Source: JAVBQF01 sp031549195 (GTDB lineage: Bacteria; Bacillota_I; Bacilli_A; RF39; UBA660). From it: a stretch of DNA of 64,000 bases. Made by a program: the position numbers and the translations under genes. This document shows, one piece after another, positions 24,153 to 33,502 of the stretch. Positions within the stretch are counted from its first letter, which is position 1. The number at the start of each line of letters is the position of its first letter. The stretch lies in the NCBI GenBank assembly GCA_031549195.1, contig JAVBQF010000001.1, positions 62,001 through 126,000 on the forward strand, given 5' to 3'. The notes beneath the pieces were generated by a model. The model was not told the origin of the DNA and searched no databases. It saw only the letters and a program-made list of their open reading frames with translations.

Positions 24153-24764
24153 ATGAAAAAATATGAATTTTCAGGAAAAACTTTAGAAGAAGCAAAAGAG
24201 GAAGCGTTCAACAGTTTAGAAATTAAAGAAGAAGATGTTTTTCTATCTGTAAAAGAGGAAAAAGGTGGATTATTTAAAGCCAAAAAAGTTGAAGTCAGTG
24301 TGATAAAAAAAGAGGATGTAATTGAATATATAAAGGAATTTATAAAGAATATTACAAGCCTTATGGGAATTGATGTCAATATTGAAAGTAGAGTAAGAGA
24401 TAAAAATTTAACAGTTACCCTATATAGCGATAACAATTCAATATTAATTGGTAAGAACGGGAGAACAATGAATTCCTTAAGTATTATAACAAGACAAGCC
24501 CTTTTTAATGAGTTAGGATTTTTCTATAATTTTACATTAGATGTAGGAGAATATAAAGTTAAGCAGCAACAAAATATTGAAAGGCAAGCATTAAGAGTAG
24601 CTAGAGAGGTTGCAACAACAAGGATAGAAGCTAAGCTCGATCCAATGAATTCATATGAAAGAAGAATAGTGCACAATATATTAAATGATAATAAGAATGT
24701 ATACACCGAAAGTTTTGGTGAAGAACCTAATAGATGTATAGTAATCAAAGCAAGAGAAGAATAA
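24153..24764 (+). CDS. jag: Jag/KhpB RNA-binding protein
   Basis: RNA-binding protein linked to cell elongation and division, 203 residues. It has a Jag_N domain (MKKYEFSGKTLEEAKEEAFN... with GGLFKAKKVEV), a KH domain (SILIGKNGRTMNSLSIITRQ near residues 90-115) and an R3H domain (SYERRIVHNIL and GEEPNRCIVIKAR at the end). AAGGAG precedes the ATG. It follows yidC with a single-base gap. Confidence 0.95.
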   Translation: MKKYEFSGKTLEEAKEEAFNSLEIKEEDVFLSVKEEKGGLFKAKKVEVSVIKKEDVIEYIKEFIKNITSLMGIDVNIESRVRDKNLTVTLYSDNNSILIGKNGRTMNSLSIITRQALFNELGFFYNFTLDVGEYKVKQQQNIERQALRVAREVATTRIEAKLDPMNSYERRIVHNILNDNKNVYTESFGEEPNRCIVIKAREE

Positions 24765-24792
24765 TTCTCTTTTTTGAATTAGAGGTGAGTTT

Positions 24793-26148
24793 ATGAATGA
24801 TATTATTGTAGCTGTATCAACTGCCCTAGGCGTTGGAGCTATATCTATAATAAGAGTAAGCGGTGAAGGAGCTATAAAATTAGTTTCCAATATTTTTGAT
24901 GGAAAAAATTTAAATAAAGTCAATACACATACAATACATTATGGACATATTGTAGAAACTAATGAAATAATAGATGAAGTTTTAGTATCTGTCATGAAGG
25001 CGCCAAAGACATATACGCAGGACGATACTGTTGAAATAAACTGTCATGGTGGTATTGCAACAACAAATAAAGTATTAGAGATTATATTAAGAAAAGGAGC
25101 AAGGCTTGCAGAACCAGGAGAATTTACTAAAAGAGCATTTTTAAATGGTAGAATTGACTTAGTTAAGGCTGAAGCAGTAATTGATTTAATCAATTCTAAA
25201 ACAGAAAAAGCAAGAAGTAGTGCAGTCAGCAATCTAAGCGGAAGATTAACTAATGTAATTAGGATATTTAGACAAGATCTTTTAGAACTAATTGCAAATA
25301 TAGAAGTCAATGTTGATTATCCAGAATATGATGATATAGAAGTAATCACCAACAATACAATAAAGGATAAAATAACGTCAATGAGAAAATCTCTTAATCA
25401 AATTGTAATTGAATCTGAGAATGGAAAGATGATTAAGACTGGAATAAAAGTAGTAATTGTTGGACGACCAAACGTTGGTAAAAGTAGCATTCTAAATAAA
25501 TTGTTAGAAGAAGATAAAGCAATAGTTACAGACGTAGCAGGTACAACAAGAGATGTTGTGGAAGGATCGATTACACTTGATGGAATACTGCTTAATTTTG
25601 TAGATACAGCAGGAATCAGAGAAACAAACGATATTGTTGAAAAATTTGGGGTTGAAAAAAGTCTTAATGAATTGAAAACTGCCGACTTAGTAATAATGGT
25701 ACTTAATAACAACGAAGAAGTCAAAGAAGAGGACATAGAACTATTAAATAAGATTAAAGATATTAAAACAATAATAGTTATAAATAAAAAAGATCTGCCT
25801 TCAAAGATAGATTTATGTAGAATAAATGCAAACAATATTATTTATACAAATACAATAGATACTGATGGTATAGATGTTTTAAAAGAAAAAATAATTGAAT
25901 TATTTAAATTAAATGAGATAGAACAGAAAGACTTTAATATATTTGGAAACGTAAGGCAGATAACTCTGGCAAAAGAAGCGCTTGATATATTAAGTGATGT
26001 AGAAGAAGCATTAAAAGAGAGCATACCCGTTGATCTAATAGAAATTGATATAAAGAAAATATGGGACAAACTTGGAGAGATAATTGGAGAAACATATTCT
26101 GAAGAATTAATTAATCAGTTATTTAGTCAATTTTGTTTAGGAAAGTAG
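24793..26148 (+). CDS. mnmE: tRNA modification GTPase MnmE
   Basis: With MnmG it adds the carboxymethylaminomethyl group to wobble uridine 34. Domains of the 451-residue protein are an N-terminal folate-binding domain (IVAVSTALGVGAISIIRVSG), a helical domain, and a G domain with GRPNVGKSS (about residue 223), DVAGTTRD, DTAG and NKKD. It ends in the catalytic FCLGK with the invariant cysteine. AGAGGTGAG precedes the start. Confidence 0.97.
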   Translation: MNDIIVAVSTALGVGAISIIRVSGEGAIKLVSNIFDGKNLNKVNTHTIHYGHIVETNEIIDEVLVSVMKAPKTYTQDDTVEINCHGGIATTNKVLEIILRKGARLAEPGEFTKRAFLNGRIDLVKAEAVIDLINSKTEKARSSAVSNLSGRLTNVIRIFRQDLLELIANIEVNVDYPEYDDIEVITNNTIKDKITSMRKSLNQIVIESENGKMIKTGIKVVIVGRPNVGKSSILNKLLEEDKAIVTDVAGTTRDVVEGSITLDGILLNFVDTAGIRETNDIVEKFGVEKSLNELKTADLVIMVLNNNEEVKEEDIELLNKIKDIKTIIVINKKDLPSKIDLCRINANNIIYTNTIDTDGIDVLKEKIIELFKLNEIEQKDFNIFGNVRQITLAKEALDILSDVEEALKESIPVDLIEIDIKKIWDKLGEIIGETYSEELINQLFSQFCLGK

Positions 26149-26157
26149 TGGGGCAAT

Positions 26158-26928
26158 ATGGACTTAACTTTTTTAGGGAATGGAGCAGCTTTTAATCCCC
26201 AATTTGGAAATACTTCAGCATATTTTAAAGAAAAGAATACTCTTTTTTTGATTGATTGTGGTGAAAGTATATTTGCTAAGTTAATAGAAGATGACTTACT
26301 TAGTGATATAACTGATGTAAGGATTACAATAACTCACACCCATCCAGACCATATTGGAAGTTTGGGCTCTTTAATCATGTACTGCTATTTTCAAAAGGGT
26401 TTTTGTCCTACTGTTATTGGTAGCGGTAATCAACCCAAACACTTAGAAACTATAAGACAGATTTTATCGTTAATGGGGGTTCCAGAGCAACTATATAAAA
26501 CGAAAAATGATAACAGCGTAAAAAGTCAAATTTTTAATAGTATGGAATACATTCCAACATCTCATTCTAATTGGTTAAAAAGCTCTTATGGGATTAAGTT
26601 TAAAACTAATAATGGAATTATCTATTATTCAGGTGATACTGTCGAAATTGAGCCAATTTTGACTGTTTTAAAAGGGGAAGAACTTGTTGATAAAATTTAT
26701 TTAGACATTACTACAGCAGAGTATAAAGGTAATATTCATTTGCCTCTTAGAATAGCAATGGAACAAATACCTTTAGAGCAAAGAAATAAAATCATCTGTA
26801 TGCATTTTAATAATGAGGAATGTGTAGTTCTAGCATCAAAGGCTGGCTTTGGTGTTGCAATACCTAAATCACAAAAGTCAGCAAAGGAAAAAGCTAAAGC
26901 CTTTCAAGATAAAAAACCACCTATTTAG
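26158..26928 (+). CDS. MBL-fold metallo-hydrolase (RNase Z-like fold, unknown substrate)
   Basis: The 256-residue protein has the zinc-binding signature ITHTHPDHIGSLG near residues 59-71, preceded by LIDCGE. Downstream metal ligands appear in TSHSNWLKSS, YYSGDTVE and CMHFNNEE. Overall it resembles RNase Z or YhfI-like hydrolases, but nothing fixes the substrate. It lies between mnmE and mnmG, which are usually adjacent. It converges with the diesterase gene, the two ends overlapping by eight bases. Confidence 0.85.
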   Translation: MDLTFLGNGAAFNPQFGNTSAYFKEKNTLFLIDCGESIFAKLIEDDLLSDITDVRITITHTHPDHIGSLGSLIMYCYFQKGFCPTVIGSGNQPKHLETIRQILSLMGVPEQLYKTKNDNSVKSQIFNSMEYIPTSHSNWLKSSYGIKFKTNNGIIYYSGDTVEIEPILTVLKGEELVDKIYLDITTAEYKGNIHLPLRIAMEQIPLEQRNKIICMHFNNEECVVLASKAGFGVAIPKSQKSAKEKAKAFQDKKPPI

Positions 26929-27658
26929 TTAATTTATTTATTATTACATTAGCCTTTAAAGCCTTGATGGCATCATCCCATTTATTGTCATTTATAGTCC
27001 AAAGCAACAAAGGTTTATTAACTTTTTTAAGATATTTAATCATATCATTATTGAGATAATTAACACCAAAACTAATAAAATCGTATTGAGCACATTTCAA
27101 CATTAATTTATTTGTTATATTTTTAATAAAAGATGGATACTTACTTGTTATTGGTAATAATATACCATGAGTAATATTTCCGTCTATTTTTTTACAAACA
27201 TTTCCAACATATGGATAAAAACTTTGAATAGCAAACTTTCCATTATACTCTTTCATTTCTTTACATATTTCCTCAATTATATTTTTACTATGTATAAAAT
27301 CTCCTTCAACTTTCGCTTCAATTAATAGAGGAACATTACCGTCAACAACTTGCAACACTTCCCTTAAAGTGGGTATCGTGCAATTACTATTTTTTATTTT
27401 ATATAATTTAAATTCTTCTTTTTTTAAGTCTTTGAAAAAGCGTTTTTGGTTATTTTCTAATACTACATAAGAATCATGCAATAGTATTAATTCATTTTCA
27501 TTTGTCAATCTAACATCAATTTCAATTGGCATATTTAATTTTATTGCCTCATAACATGACTCCACTGTATTTTCAACAATGCCTTTTTGTTTGTTTGTAA
27601 TACCTCTATGAGCAATTGGTCTTGTTTTAATCCAGTCATAATTATTATTCAAATTCAT
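26921..27658 (-). CDS. Glycerophosphodiester phosphodiesterase
   Basis: Hydrolyses glycerophosphodiesters to glycerol-3-phosphate and an alcohol. The family fingerprint is complete: PIAHRG near residue 15, ENT, IEIDVRLTNENELILLHD with Glu/Asp metal ligands and the second His, then LLIEAKV, and LLLWTIND at the end. No signal peptide, so it is cytosolic. The ATG at 27658 follows AGGATGTG; a GTG three bases earlier is possible. It is one of the few genes reading against replication in this window, and has a good promoter of its own. Confidence 0.92.
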   Translation of the reverse strand: MNLNNNYDWIKTRPIAHRGITNKQKGIVENTVESCYEAIKLNMPIEIDVRLTNENELILLHDSYVVLENNQKRFFKDLKKEEFKLYKIKNSNCTIPTLREVLQVVDGNVPLLIEAKVEGDFIHSKNIIEEICKEMKEYNGKFAIQSFYPYVGNVCKKIDGNITHGILLPITSKYPSFIKNITNKLMLKCAQYDFISFGVNYLNNDMIKYLKKVNKPLLLWTINDNKWDDAIKALKANVIINKLTK

Positions 27659-27672
27659 CACATCCTATAGTT

Positions 27673-27701
27673 ATTATATAAAAGTATTACAATATAGTGA
27701 A
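27673..27701 (-). promoter_or_regulatory. Promoter of the glycerophosphodiesterase gene
   Basis: On the minus strand -35 TTCACT (27701-27696), a 17-base spacer and -10 TATAAT (27678-27673), 15 bases before the start codon. Confidence 0.65.
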
Positions 27702-27716
27702 ATATATAATTAGTCA

Positions 27717-27746
27717 TTGTTATTATGTGTTAAAATAAGTTATAAT
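27717..27746 (+). promoter_or_regulatory. Promoter of mnmG-rsmG
   Basis: -35 TTGTTA (27717-27722), an 18-base spacer and -10 TATAAT (27741-27746). It is divergent from, and 16 bases from, the diesterase promoter. The mnmG start codon lies 25 bases after the -10. Confidence 0.65.
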
Positions 27747-27770
27747 ATATTTCGCCAAGGAAGTGAAATT

Positions 27771-29606
27771 ATGGAAACAGAGATAATAGTAGTAGGTGGT
27801 GGACATGCTGGGTGTGAAGCGGCACTTGCAGCAAGTAGACTAGGCAAGAAAACAATGCTTATTACCAGTAACATAGAAAATATTGCAGATATGCCATGCA
27901 ATCCATCAATCGGGGGTCCAGCTAAAGGAATAATTGTTAGAGAAATAGATGCATTGGGTGGAGAAATGGCAAAAAACACAGACAAGAGCTTCCTACAAAT
28001 GAAGATGCTTAATACAAAAAAAGGCCCTGCAGTTAGAGCATTAAGAGCACAGGCTGATAAGATTACATATAAAAAGGAAATGATAAAAACAATAGAGAAT
28101 CAAACAAATCTTGAAGTAAGAGAAGGTATGGTAGAGGATTTAGTCGTAGTAGATGGAAGGATTAATGGGGTTATCCTATCAACTGGTGATGTTATTAATG
28201 CTAAATCAGTAATTATAACAACAGGGACGTACATGAAAGGGACAATATTATGTGGTCCTACAAAGATATCTAGCGGTCCACATGGAGAAAAACCTTCTTT
28301 ACATTTGAGCAATAAATTAAAAAATATTGGTTTTAGAATAAAAAGATTAAAAACAGGGACTCCTCCAAGAATAGAAAAAAGCAGCATTGACTTTACAAAA
28401 GCAGTAGCACAACCTGGAGATGAAGAATTATACAATTTTTCACATTCAAACACACCAAATTATGACTACAAAGAACAAGTTCCTTGTTATTTGATTTATA
28501 CTACTGAAAAAGCCCACGGAATAATTAAGTCAAATTTAGAAAAATCCAGCATGTATGGTGGGTATGTTGAAGGAGTAGGTCCGAGATATTGTCCGTCAAT
28601 TGAAGATAAGATAGTAAGATTTAGTGATAAAGAAAGACATCAAATATTTCTAGAGCCAGAAAGTCTTTACTATAATGATATCTATATTCAAGGCTTTTCT
28701 ACAAGTATGCCAGAGGATATTCAAGAAGAAATGGTACATAGTTTACCTGGAATGGAAAATGCAATAATTAATAAGTATGCATATGCAATAGAATATGATG
28801 CTATAGATTCTATGCAATTGAAGCCAACTCTTGAAACAAAGATTGTTGAAAATTTATACACTGCTGGGCAAATTAATGGTACAAGTGGTTATGAAGAAGC
28901 AGCATGCCAAGGGTTAGTTGCAGGAATAAATGCAGTTTTAAAAATCGATGGAAAAGAGCCCTTAATACTTAAGCGAAATGAAGCCTATATTGGAGTATTA
29001 ATTGATGATTTAGTAACAAAAGGAGTTATCGATCCATATCGTTTATTGACATCTCGTGCAGAATATAGACTTCTTTTAAGACATGACAATGCCGACTTAA
29101 GACTTATGGATTATGGGTATAATATTGGATTAATATCGGATGAACAATTCAATAAATTTATAAATAAGAAGGCTCAAATAGAAGAATTACAAGAAAAACT
29201 GAAATCTATAAAGATTACAGTTACATTAGAAAATAATGAAAGAGCCGGAAAGTCAATTTATGATTTGTTAAAAAGACCAGAAATAGACTTTAAATATTTA
29301 AGTGACAATTTTTCCTATGTTTCAGGATATGATAAAGAAGTGGAAGAGCAAGTAGAAATATATCTCAAGTATGAAGGCTATATAAAGAAAGCACAAAAAG
29401 AGGCGGAAAAGATGTTGGAATATGAGACCATAATAATACCAGAAGAAATAGATTATGAACTTGTACAAAATTTGGCAAATGAGGCTAAGCAAAAACTATC
29501 AGAGATAAGACCAGTTTCAGTTGGGCAAGCATTAAGAATAAGTGGCGTAAATCCAGCAGATATCACAATGCTTATGTTATATCTTAAAAGGAGGAATAAA
29601 ATTTGA
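27771..29606 (+). CDS. mnmG: tRNA uridine-5-carboxymethylaminomethyl modification enzyme MnmG
   Basis: FAD-dependent partner of MnmE in U34 modification, 611 residues. It opens with the dinucleotide-binding motif VVGGGHAGCEAALAASRLGK. Later signatures are CNPSIGGPAKG, RRLKTGTPPRI-like RLKTGTPPRIEKSSIDF and GQINGTSGYEEAACQGL. The C-terminal helical tRNA-binding domain ends in PADITMLMLYLKRR. The frame is open to 27717, but the ATG at 27771 follows AAGGAAGTG. The stop overlaps the rsmG start. Confidence 0.97.
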   Translation: METEIIVVGGGHAGCEAALAASRLGKKTMLITSNIENIADMPCNPSIGGPAKGIIVREIDALGGEMAKNTDKSFLQMKMLNTKKGPAVRALRAQADKITYKKEMIKTIENQTNLEVREGMVEDLVVVDGRINGVILSTGDVINAKSVIITTGTYMKGTILCGPTKISSGPHGEKPSLHLSNKLKNIGFRIKRLKTGTPPRIEKSSIDFTKAVAQPGDEELYNFSHSNTPNYDYKEQVPCYLIYTTEKAHGIIKSNLEKSSMYGGYVEGVGPRYCPSIEDKIVRFSDKERHQIFLEPESLYYNDIYIQGFSTSMPEDIQEEMVHSLPGMENAIINKYAYAIEYDAIDSMQLKPTLETKIVENLYTAGQINGTSGYEEAACQGLVAGINAVLKIDGKEPLILKRNEAYIGVLIDDLVTKGVIDPYRLLTSRAEYRLLLRHDNADLRLMDYGYNIGLISDEQFNKFINKKAQIEELQEKLKSIKITVTLENNERAGKSIYDLLKRPEIDFKYLSDNFSYVSGYDKEVEEQVEIYLKYEGYIKKAQKEAEKMLEYETIIIPEEIDYELVQNLANEAKQKLSEIRPVSVGQALRISGVNPADITMLMLYLKRRNKI

Positions 29607-30307
29607 ATAAGGAAGAGTTTTATTTAGCAGTACAAGAATTTAATATAGAATTAACAAACGAACAAAAACATAAACTAGACTTATTTTATAAATTATTGGT
29701 TGAGTGGAATCAAAAAATGAATTTAACAACAATAATAAAAGAGGAAGATGTGTATCTTAAACACTTTTATGATAGCTTAACATTAATAAAGGCAACCGAT
29801 TTGACAAGAAATATTTCATTATGTGATGTTGGATCAGGCGCTGGATTTCCAGGAATTGTTTTAAAGATTGTTTTTCCAAATTTAAAAATAACTTTAATTG
29901 ATTCACTAAATAAAAGAATAATCTATTTAAATGAAATTATCAGGGAATTAAATTTAAAAGACATTGAAGCAATTCATGCAAGAATGGAAGATTATTCAAA
30001 AAAGAATAATGAAAAATTTGAGATTATAACAGCAAGGGCAGTATCAAACCTTAACACATTGACTGAAATAGCAATAAGATCTTTAAAAATTGGTGGAAAG
30101 TTAATATTTTTAAAGGGTAAATGTGAAGAAGAAATTAATGAGTTAAAGAGAATACAAAAGATACTTAACATTATGTTAATTGATGTTATAAGATTTAAAC
30201 TACCAATAGAAAAAAGTGATAGATCAATAATATCGATTGTTAAAGAAGGCGAAACAAATTCTAAGTATCCAAGAACAAACGACAAAATTAAAAAAAATCC
30301 ATTGTAA
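29603..30307 (+). CDS. rsmG: 16S rRNA (guanine527-N7)-methyltransferase
   Basis: Methylates G527 of 16S rRNA. In the 234 residues motif I is LCDVGSGAGFPGIVLKI near residue 75. NKRIIYLNEI and ITARAVSNLNTLTEIA (with the catalytic region RAV) follow. It starts with TTG at 29603 overlapping the mnmG TGA, behind AAAGGAGG, so expression is coupled to mnmG. A weak hairpin with T-run overlaps the stop codon. Confidence 0.95.
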   Translation: MNKEEFYLAVQEFNIELTNEQKHKLDLFYKLLVEWNQKMNLTTIIKEEDVYLKHFYDSLTLIKATDLTRNISLCDVGSGAGFPGIVLKIVFPNLKITLIDSLNKRIIYLNEIIRELNLKDIEAIHARMEDYSKKNNEKFEIITARAVSNLNTLTEIAIRSLKIGGKLIFLKGKCEEEINELKRIQKILNIMLIDVIRFKLPIEKSDRSIISIVKEGETNSKYPRTNDKIKKNPL

Positions 30308-30320
30308 AAATGGACTTTTT
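30296..30320 (+). terminator. Hairpin with T-run at the rsmG stop
   Basis: TCCAT and ATGGA pair around an eight-base loop and are followed by CTTTTTAATTT. The rsmG stop is in the loop. Confidence 0.5.
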
Positions 30321-30372
30321 AATTTATAATTACTATCATAGGGGATTATAAAAAGAATAAGAGGGTGTTATA

Positions 30373-31701
30373 GTGGAAAATGAAGTAGTGTATCTATATT
30401 TAGATGATATTATACCTAATAGATTTCAGCCGCGCGAACTTTTTGATGAAAATTCATTAAAAGAACTAGCAATATCTATTAAAGAACATGGTGTAATACA
30501 ACCAATTATAGTTAGAAAAGTAAATAATAAATATGAAATAATTGCGGGTGAAAGAAGATATAAAGCATCCACTATGGCAGGGCTTACTAAAATACCAGCA
30601 ATAATTAAAAATTTAGATGATAAAGAAAGCTCAAAAGTTGCATTAATTGAAAATCTTCAAAGAAGAGACTTGACTCCTATTGAGGAAGCAAGGACATATC
30701 AAAAGATTCTCGAACTTGAGGGGAATATGACTCAAGAACAATTAGCAGCAACAATGGGAAAAACGCAGTCTGTTGTATCAAATAAATTAAGACTTTTATC
30801 TTTGCCGGACGAAGTCCAAGAAGCGTTGCTTAAAGAACAAATATCAGAACGTCACGCAAGGAGTTTATTGAATGTTCAAAACAAAAACGAGCAATTAAAA
30901 TTATTAGAAAAAGTTATAGCATCAAGGATGACGGTAAGGGAACTTGATAAGGAAATAAAAATGATAAATGAACAAGGTGGATTTCCATTTGTTGATAACA
31001 GTATAAATGATGTAGTGGTAAATAAAGAGGAAGACATTAAACCAACATATCAATCAGCATATACATCTCTTGAACTTAGTCCGACTGAAGTTGACATTAA
31101 TAAAATAAAAGAAAACGCAATAGATATAGTAAAACCAGAAGATAAACCTACACCAGCACCAGGATTGATGAGTATGATTAACAATAGCAATAACAATACT
31201 CCAGACCTAGGAGTGTTTGACACATTAAATAAAAACAATGAAAGTAATGACGATAACACTGGAGGTGGTAGCATTACAAGTATTTTAAGTAATCCAGTAT
31301 CATTGGATGAACCAAAACCACTTGATGATATCAAACCATTGGAGCCCAATCCTTCGTTATTTGGAGGGATTCCATCATTTGATCCACAGAATGTTAAAGA
31401 TATTCAAGAGCCGGTTTCTGCTCCTCAATCATTAAATCAAAATAAATTTCTTGATTTTGGTACTAGTGCAATGCAGAATGCTAATGTTAATGTAGATTCA
31501 CAACCAGCAACCGCTAATATGCCGATGAGCTTTAATAGCTTTATTACTGCCGAAGCACCAAAAAAGGATGTAAAAAGAGCAAAAGAACAAATAATGAATT
31601 CTGTTAAAGAAATAGAATCACTTGGGTTCTCAATTGATACAGACGAATTAGATCTTGGTGAAACATATCAAATTGTTATAAAAATTAGTAAAGATCTTTA
31701 A
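30373..31701 (+). CDS. noc: Nucleoid occlusion protein Noc (ParB paralogue), atypical
   Basis: Noc binds NBS sites and blocks division over the nucleoid. Of the 442 residues, 1-200 form the ParB core: IIPNRFQPREL, the CTP-pocket signature AGERRYKAS, ENLQRRDLTP, and the helix-turn-helix MGKTQSVVSNKLRLL. The Gln and Lys in that helix match the Noc rather than ParB specificity residues. A Pro/Asn/Asp-rich linker of about 190 residues follows, then a C-terminal dimerisation domain (VKRAKEQIMNSVKEIESLGF...YQIVIKISK). The start is GTG at 30373 with an in-frame stop at 30358, so there is no room for the N-terminal amphipathic membrane helix of B. subtilis Noc. Confidence 0.9.
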   Translation: MENEVVYLYLDDIIPNRFQPRELFDENSLKELAISIKEHGVIQPIIVRKVNNKYEIIAGERRYKASTMAGLTKIPAIIKNLDDKESSKVALIENLQRRDLTPIEEARTYQKILELEGNMTQEQLAATMGKTQSVVSNKLRLLSLPDEVQEALLKEQISERHARSLLNVQNKNEQLKLLEKVIASRMTVRELDKEIKMINEQGGFPFVDNSINDVVVNKEEDIKPTYQSAYTSLELSPTEVDINKIKENAIDIVKPEDKPTPAPGLMSMINNSNNNTPDLGVFDTLNKNNESNDDNTGGGSITSILSNPVSLDEPKPLDDIKPLEPNPSLFGGIPSFDPQNVKDIQEPVSAPQSLNQNKFLDFGTSAMQNANVNVDSQPATANMPMSFNSFITAEAPKKDVKRAKEQIMNSVKEIESLGFSIDTDELDLGETYQIVIKISKDL

Positions 31702-31720
31702 TAAGAGAGAAAACTTTGGA

Positions 31721-31746
31721 AAAGATAGCAAACTATCTTTTTTTAA
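31721..31746 (+). terminator. Terminator after noc
   Basis: AAAGATAG and CTATCTTT pair across a four-base loop and run straight into T7 (about 31738-31744). Confidence 0.85.
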
Positions 31747-31814
31747 TCGAAAAAGATTTCAAAAAGTTGTCTTTTTTGATAGAATAATATTATTAAGTGT
31801 TAGAAGGTGATTAA

Positions 31815-32609
31815 ATGGGTAAGATTATAGCAATAGTTAATCAAAAAGGTGGAGTAGGAAAAACAACAACAAGTATAAATCTTTCCGCATCACTTGCTGT
31901 TTTGGGAAAAAAAGTTTTGCTACTTGATTTGGATCCACAAGGAAATACAACAACTGGAATTGGATTAAACAAAGGTGATATAGATAGAAGCATATATGAT
32001 GTACTAATAAATAGATGTGATATAACAGAAGCAGTAATACATACAAAATATAAAAGGCTTGACTTAATTCCATCTACTATTAATTTAGCAGGTATTGATG
32101 CAGAATTTTTTGAAAGAAGCAAAGAAGAGCCAAAGTTTGTAAAAGGAGCACAGTTAAAGAATAAACTTGATATAGTTAAAGATAATTATGATTTTTTAAT
32201 AATTGATTGCCCTCCATCACTTGGCGTAATTACAACAAATGCTTTATGTGCATCAAACTCTGTAATAATACCAGTTCAATGTGAGTTCTTAGCGTTAGAA
32301 GGGATAATGCAATTACTGAACATAATAATGATGGCTCAAAAACAATTAAATCCAAATCTTGATATTGAGGGAGTTTTACTTACAATGTTGGATTCTAGAA
32401 CAAATCTTGGATTTGAAGTTGTTGATGAAATAAGAAAGTATTTCAAAGAAAGAGTGTATAATACTATAATACCGAGATTAGTACGATTAACTGAGGCACC
32501 AAGTCATGGGAAACCAATTGTTGCATATGATCCAAAAAGTAAGGGGACAGAAGCTTATATAAATTTAGCAAAGGAAGTGATCGAGAGAAATGGACAACAA
32601 TTACAATAG
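31815..32609 (+). CDS. soj: Chromosome partitioning ATPase ParA/Soj
   Basis: ParA-type ATPase that with ParB segregates the origin and in B. subtilis regulates DnaA. The 264 residues start with the deviant Walker A QKGGVGKTTTSINL. DLDPQGNTTTG and IIDCPPSLGVITTNAL, both typical of ParA, follow, and RLTEAPSHGKP is the family tail motif. GAAGGTGATTAA precedes the ATG. It overlaps spo0J by 20 bases. Confidence 0.97.
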   Translation: MGKIIAIVNQKGGVGKTTTSINLSASLAVLGKKVLLLDLDPQGNTTTGIGLNKGDIDRSIYDVLINRCDITEAVIHTKYKRLDLIPSTINLAGIDAEFFERSKEEPKFVKGAQLKNKLDIVKDNYDFLIIDCPPSLGVITTNALCASNSVIIPVQCEFLALEGIMQLLNIIMMAQKQLNPNLDIEGVLLTMLDSRTNLGFEVVDEIRKYFKERVYNTIIPRLVRLTEAPSHGKPIVAYDPKSKGTEAYINLAKEVIERNGQQLQ

Positions 32610-33495
32610 TCTTTTAAATAATAATAATAAAAGAAGAGCACTTGGCCGTGGTCTAGAGGAACTATTTAGTAGTGAGCAAATAGACTTTAACAAGTTAGAA
32701 GAAAAAATAGTAGAAACAACACCAAAAGAAGAAATATCAGAAATAAATTTGGAGGATTTAAGATCTAATCCATATCAGCCGAGAAAAGTATTTGATGAAG
32801 ACAAATTGCAGGAACTAGCAGACTCTATTAAGGAACATGGAGTAATCCAGCCAATAATTGTTAAGAAGAGTATTAAAGGTTATGAAATAATTGCTGGTGA
32901 AAGGCGTGCTAAAGCATCAAAATTAGCAGGATTGTCTACAATTCCAGCAATAGTAAGGGATTTTACAGATGAAGAAATGATGGAAATAGCGCTTCTTGAA
33001 AACCTTCAAAGAGAAAATCTTAATTCAATTGAAGAAGCGATTGCATATAAAAAATTAATAGAAACCTTAAATGTAACTCAAGAGGAGCTAGCAAATAAAC
33101 TTGGTAAAAGTAGGAGTCACATTACAAATATGCTCGGACTCTTGTCGCTTCCAGAAGAAGTTAAAGACTTAATTGTTGATAATAAAATATCAATGAGCCA
33201 CGCTAGAGTATTGAGCAAGATTGAAGATAAAGAAGAAATAATAAACTTAGCAAATAAAATAATCAACGAGGATTTAAATGTAAGACAAATTGAAGAATTG
33301 TCTACTTCATTCGATACTTTAAAAAAGCATAAACTTAAAAAGCATGAAAAGTATAGCGAATATAAAGAATTAGAGGAAACCATGTGTGAAAGACTTGGAA
33401 CTAAAGTGAAAATAAAAAATAATAAGTTAGAAATAGCCTTTACTAATATAAATGATTTAAATAGAATCCTTGAAATACTCAAAATAGTTGAATAG
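32590..33495 (+). CDS. spo0J: Chromosome partitioning protein ParB/Spo0J
   Basis: Binds parS and spreads as a CTP-dependent clamp, 301 residues. The N-terminal Soj-stimulating segment has the typical KRRALGRGLEELF. Then come NPYQPRKVFDE, EIIAGERRAKASKLAGL (CTP pocket), ENLQRENLNSIEEA and the helix-turn-helix LGKSRSHITNMLGLLSLP, with ParB-type Arg where Noc has Gln. A C-terminal dimer domain ends at LEILKIVE. The four parS sites in this window are on the opposite arm. Confidence 0.97.
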   Translation: MDNNYNSLLNNNNKRRALGRGLEELFSSEQIDFNKLEEKIVETTPKEEISEINLEDLRSNPYQPRKVFDEDKLQELADSIKEHGVIQPIIVKKSIKGYEIIAGERRAKASKLAGLSTIPAIVRDFTDEEMMEIALLENLQRENLNSIEEAIAYKKLIETLNVTQEELANKLGKSRSHITNMLGLLSLPEEVKDLIVDNKISMSHARVLSKIEDKEEIINLANKIINEDLNVRQIEELSTSFDTLKKHKLKKHEKYSEYKELEETMCERLGTKVKIKNNKLEIAFTNINDLNRILEILKIVE

Positions 33496-33502
33496 GTGTC
33501 AT

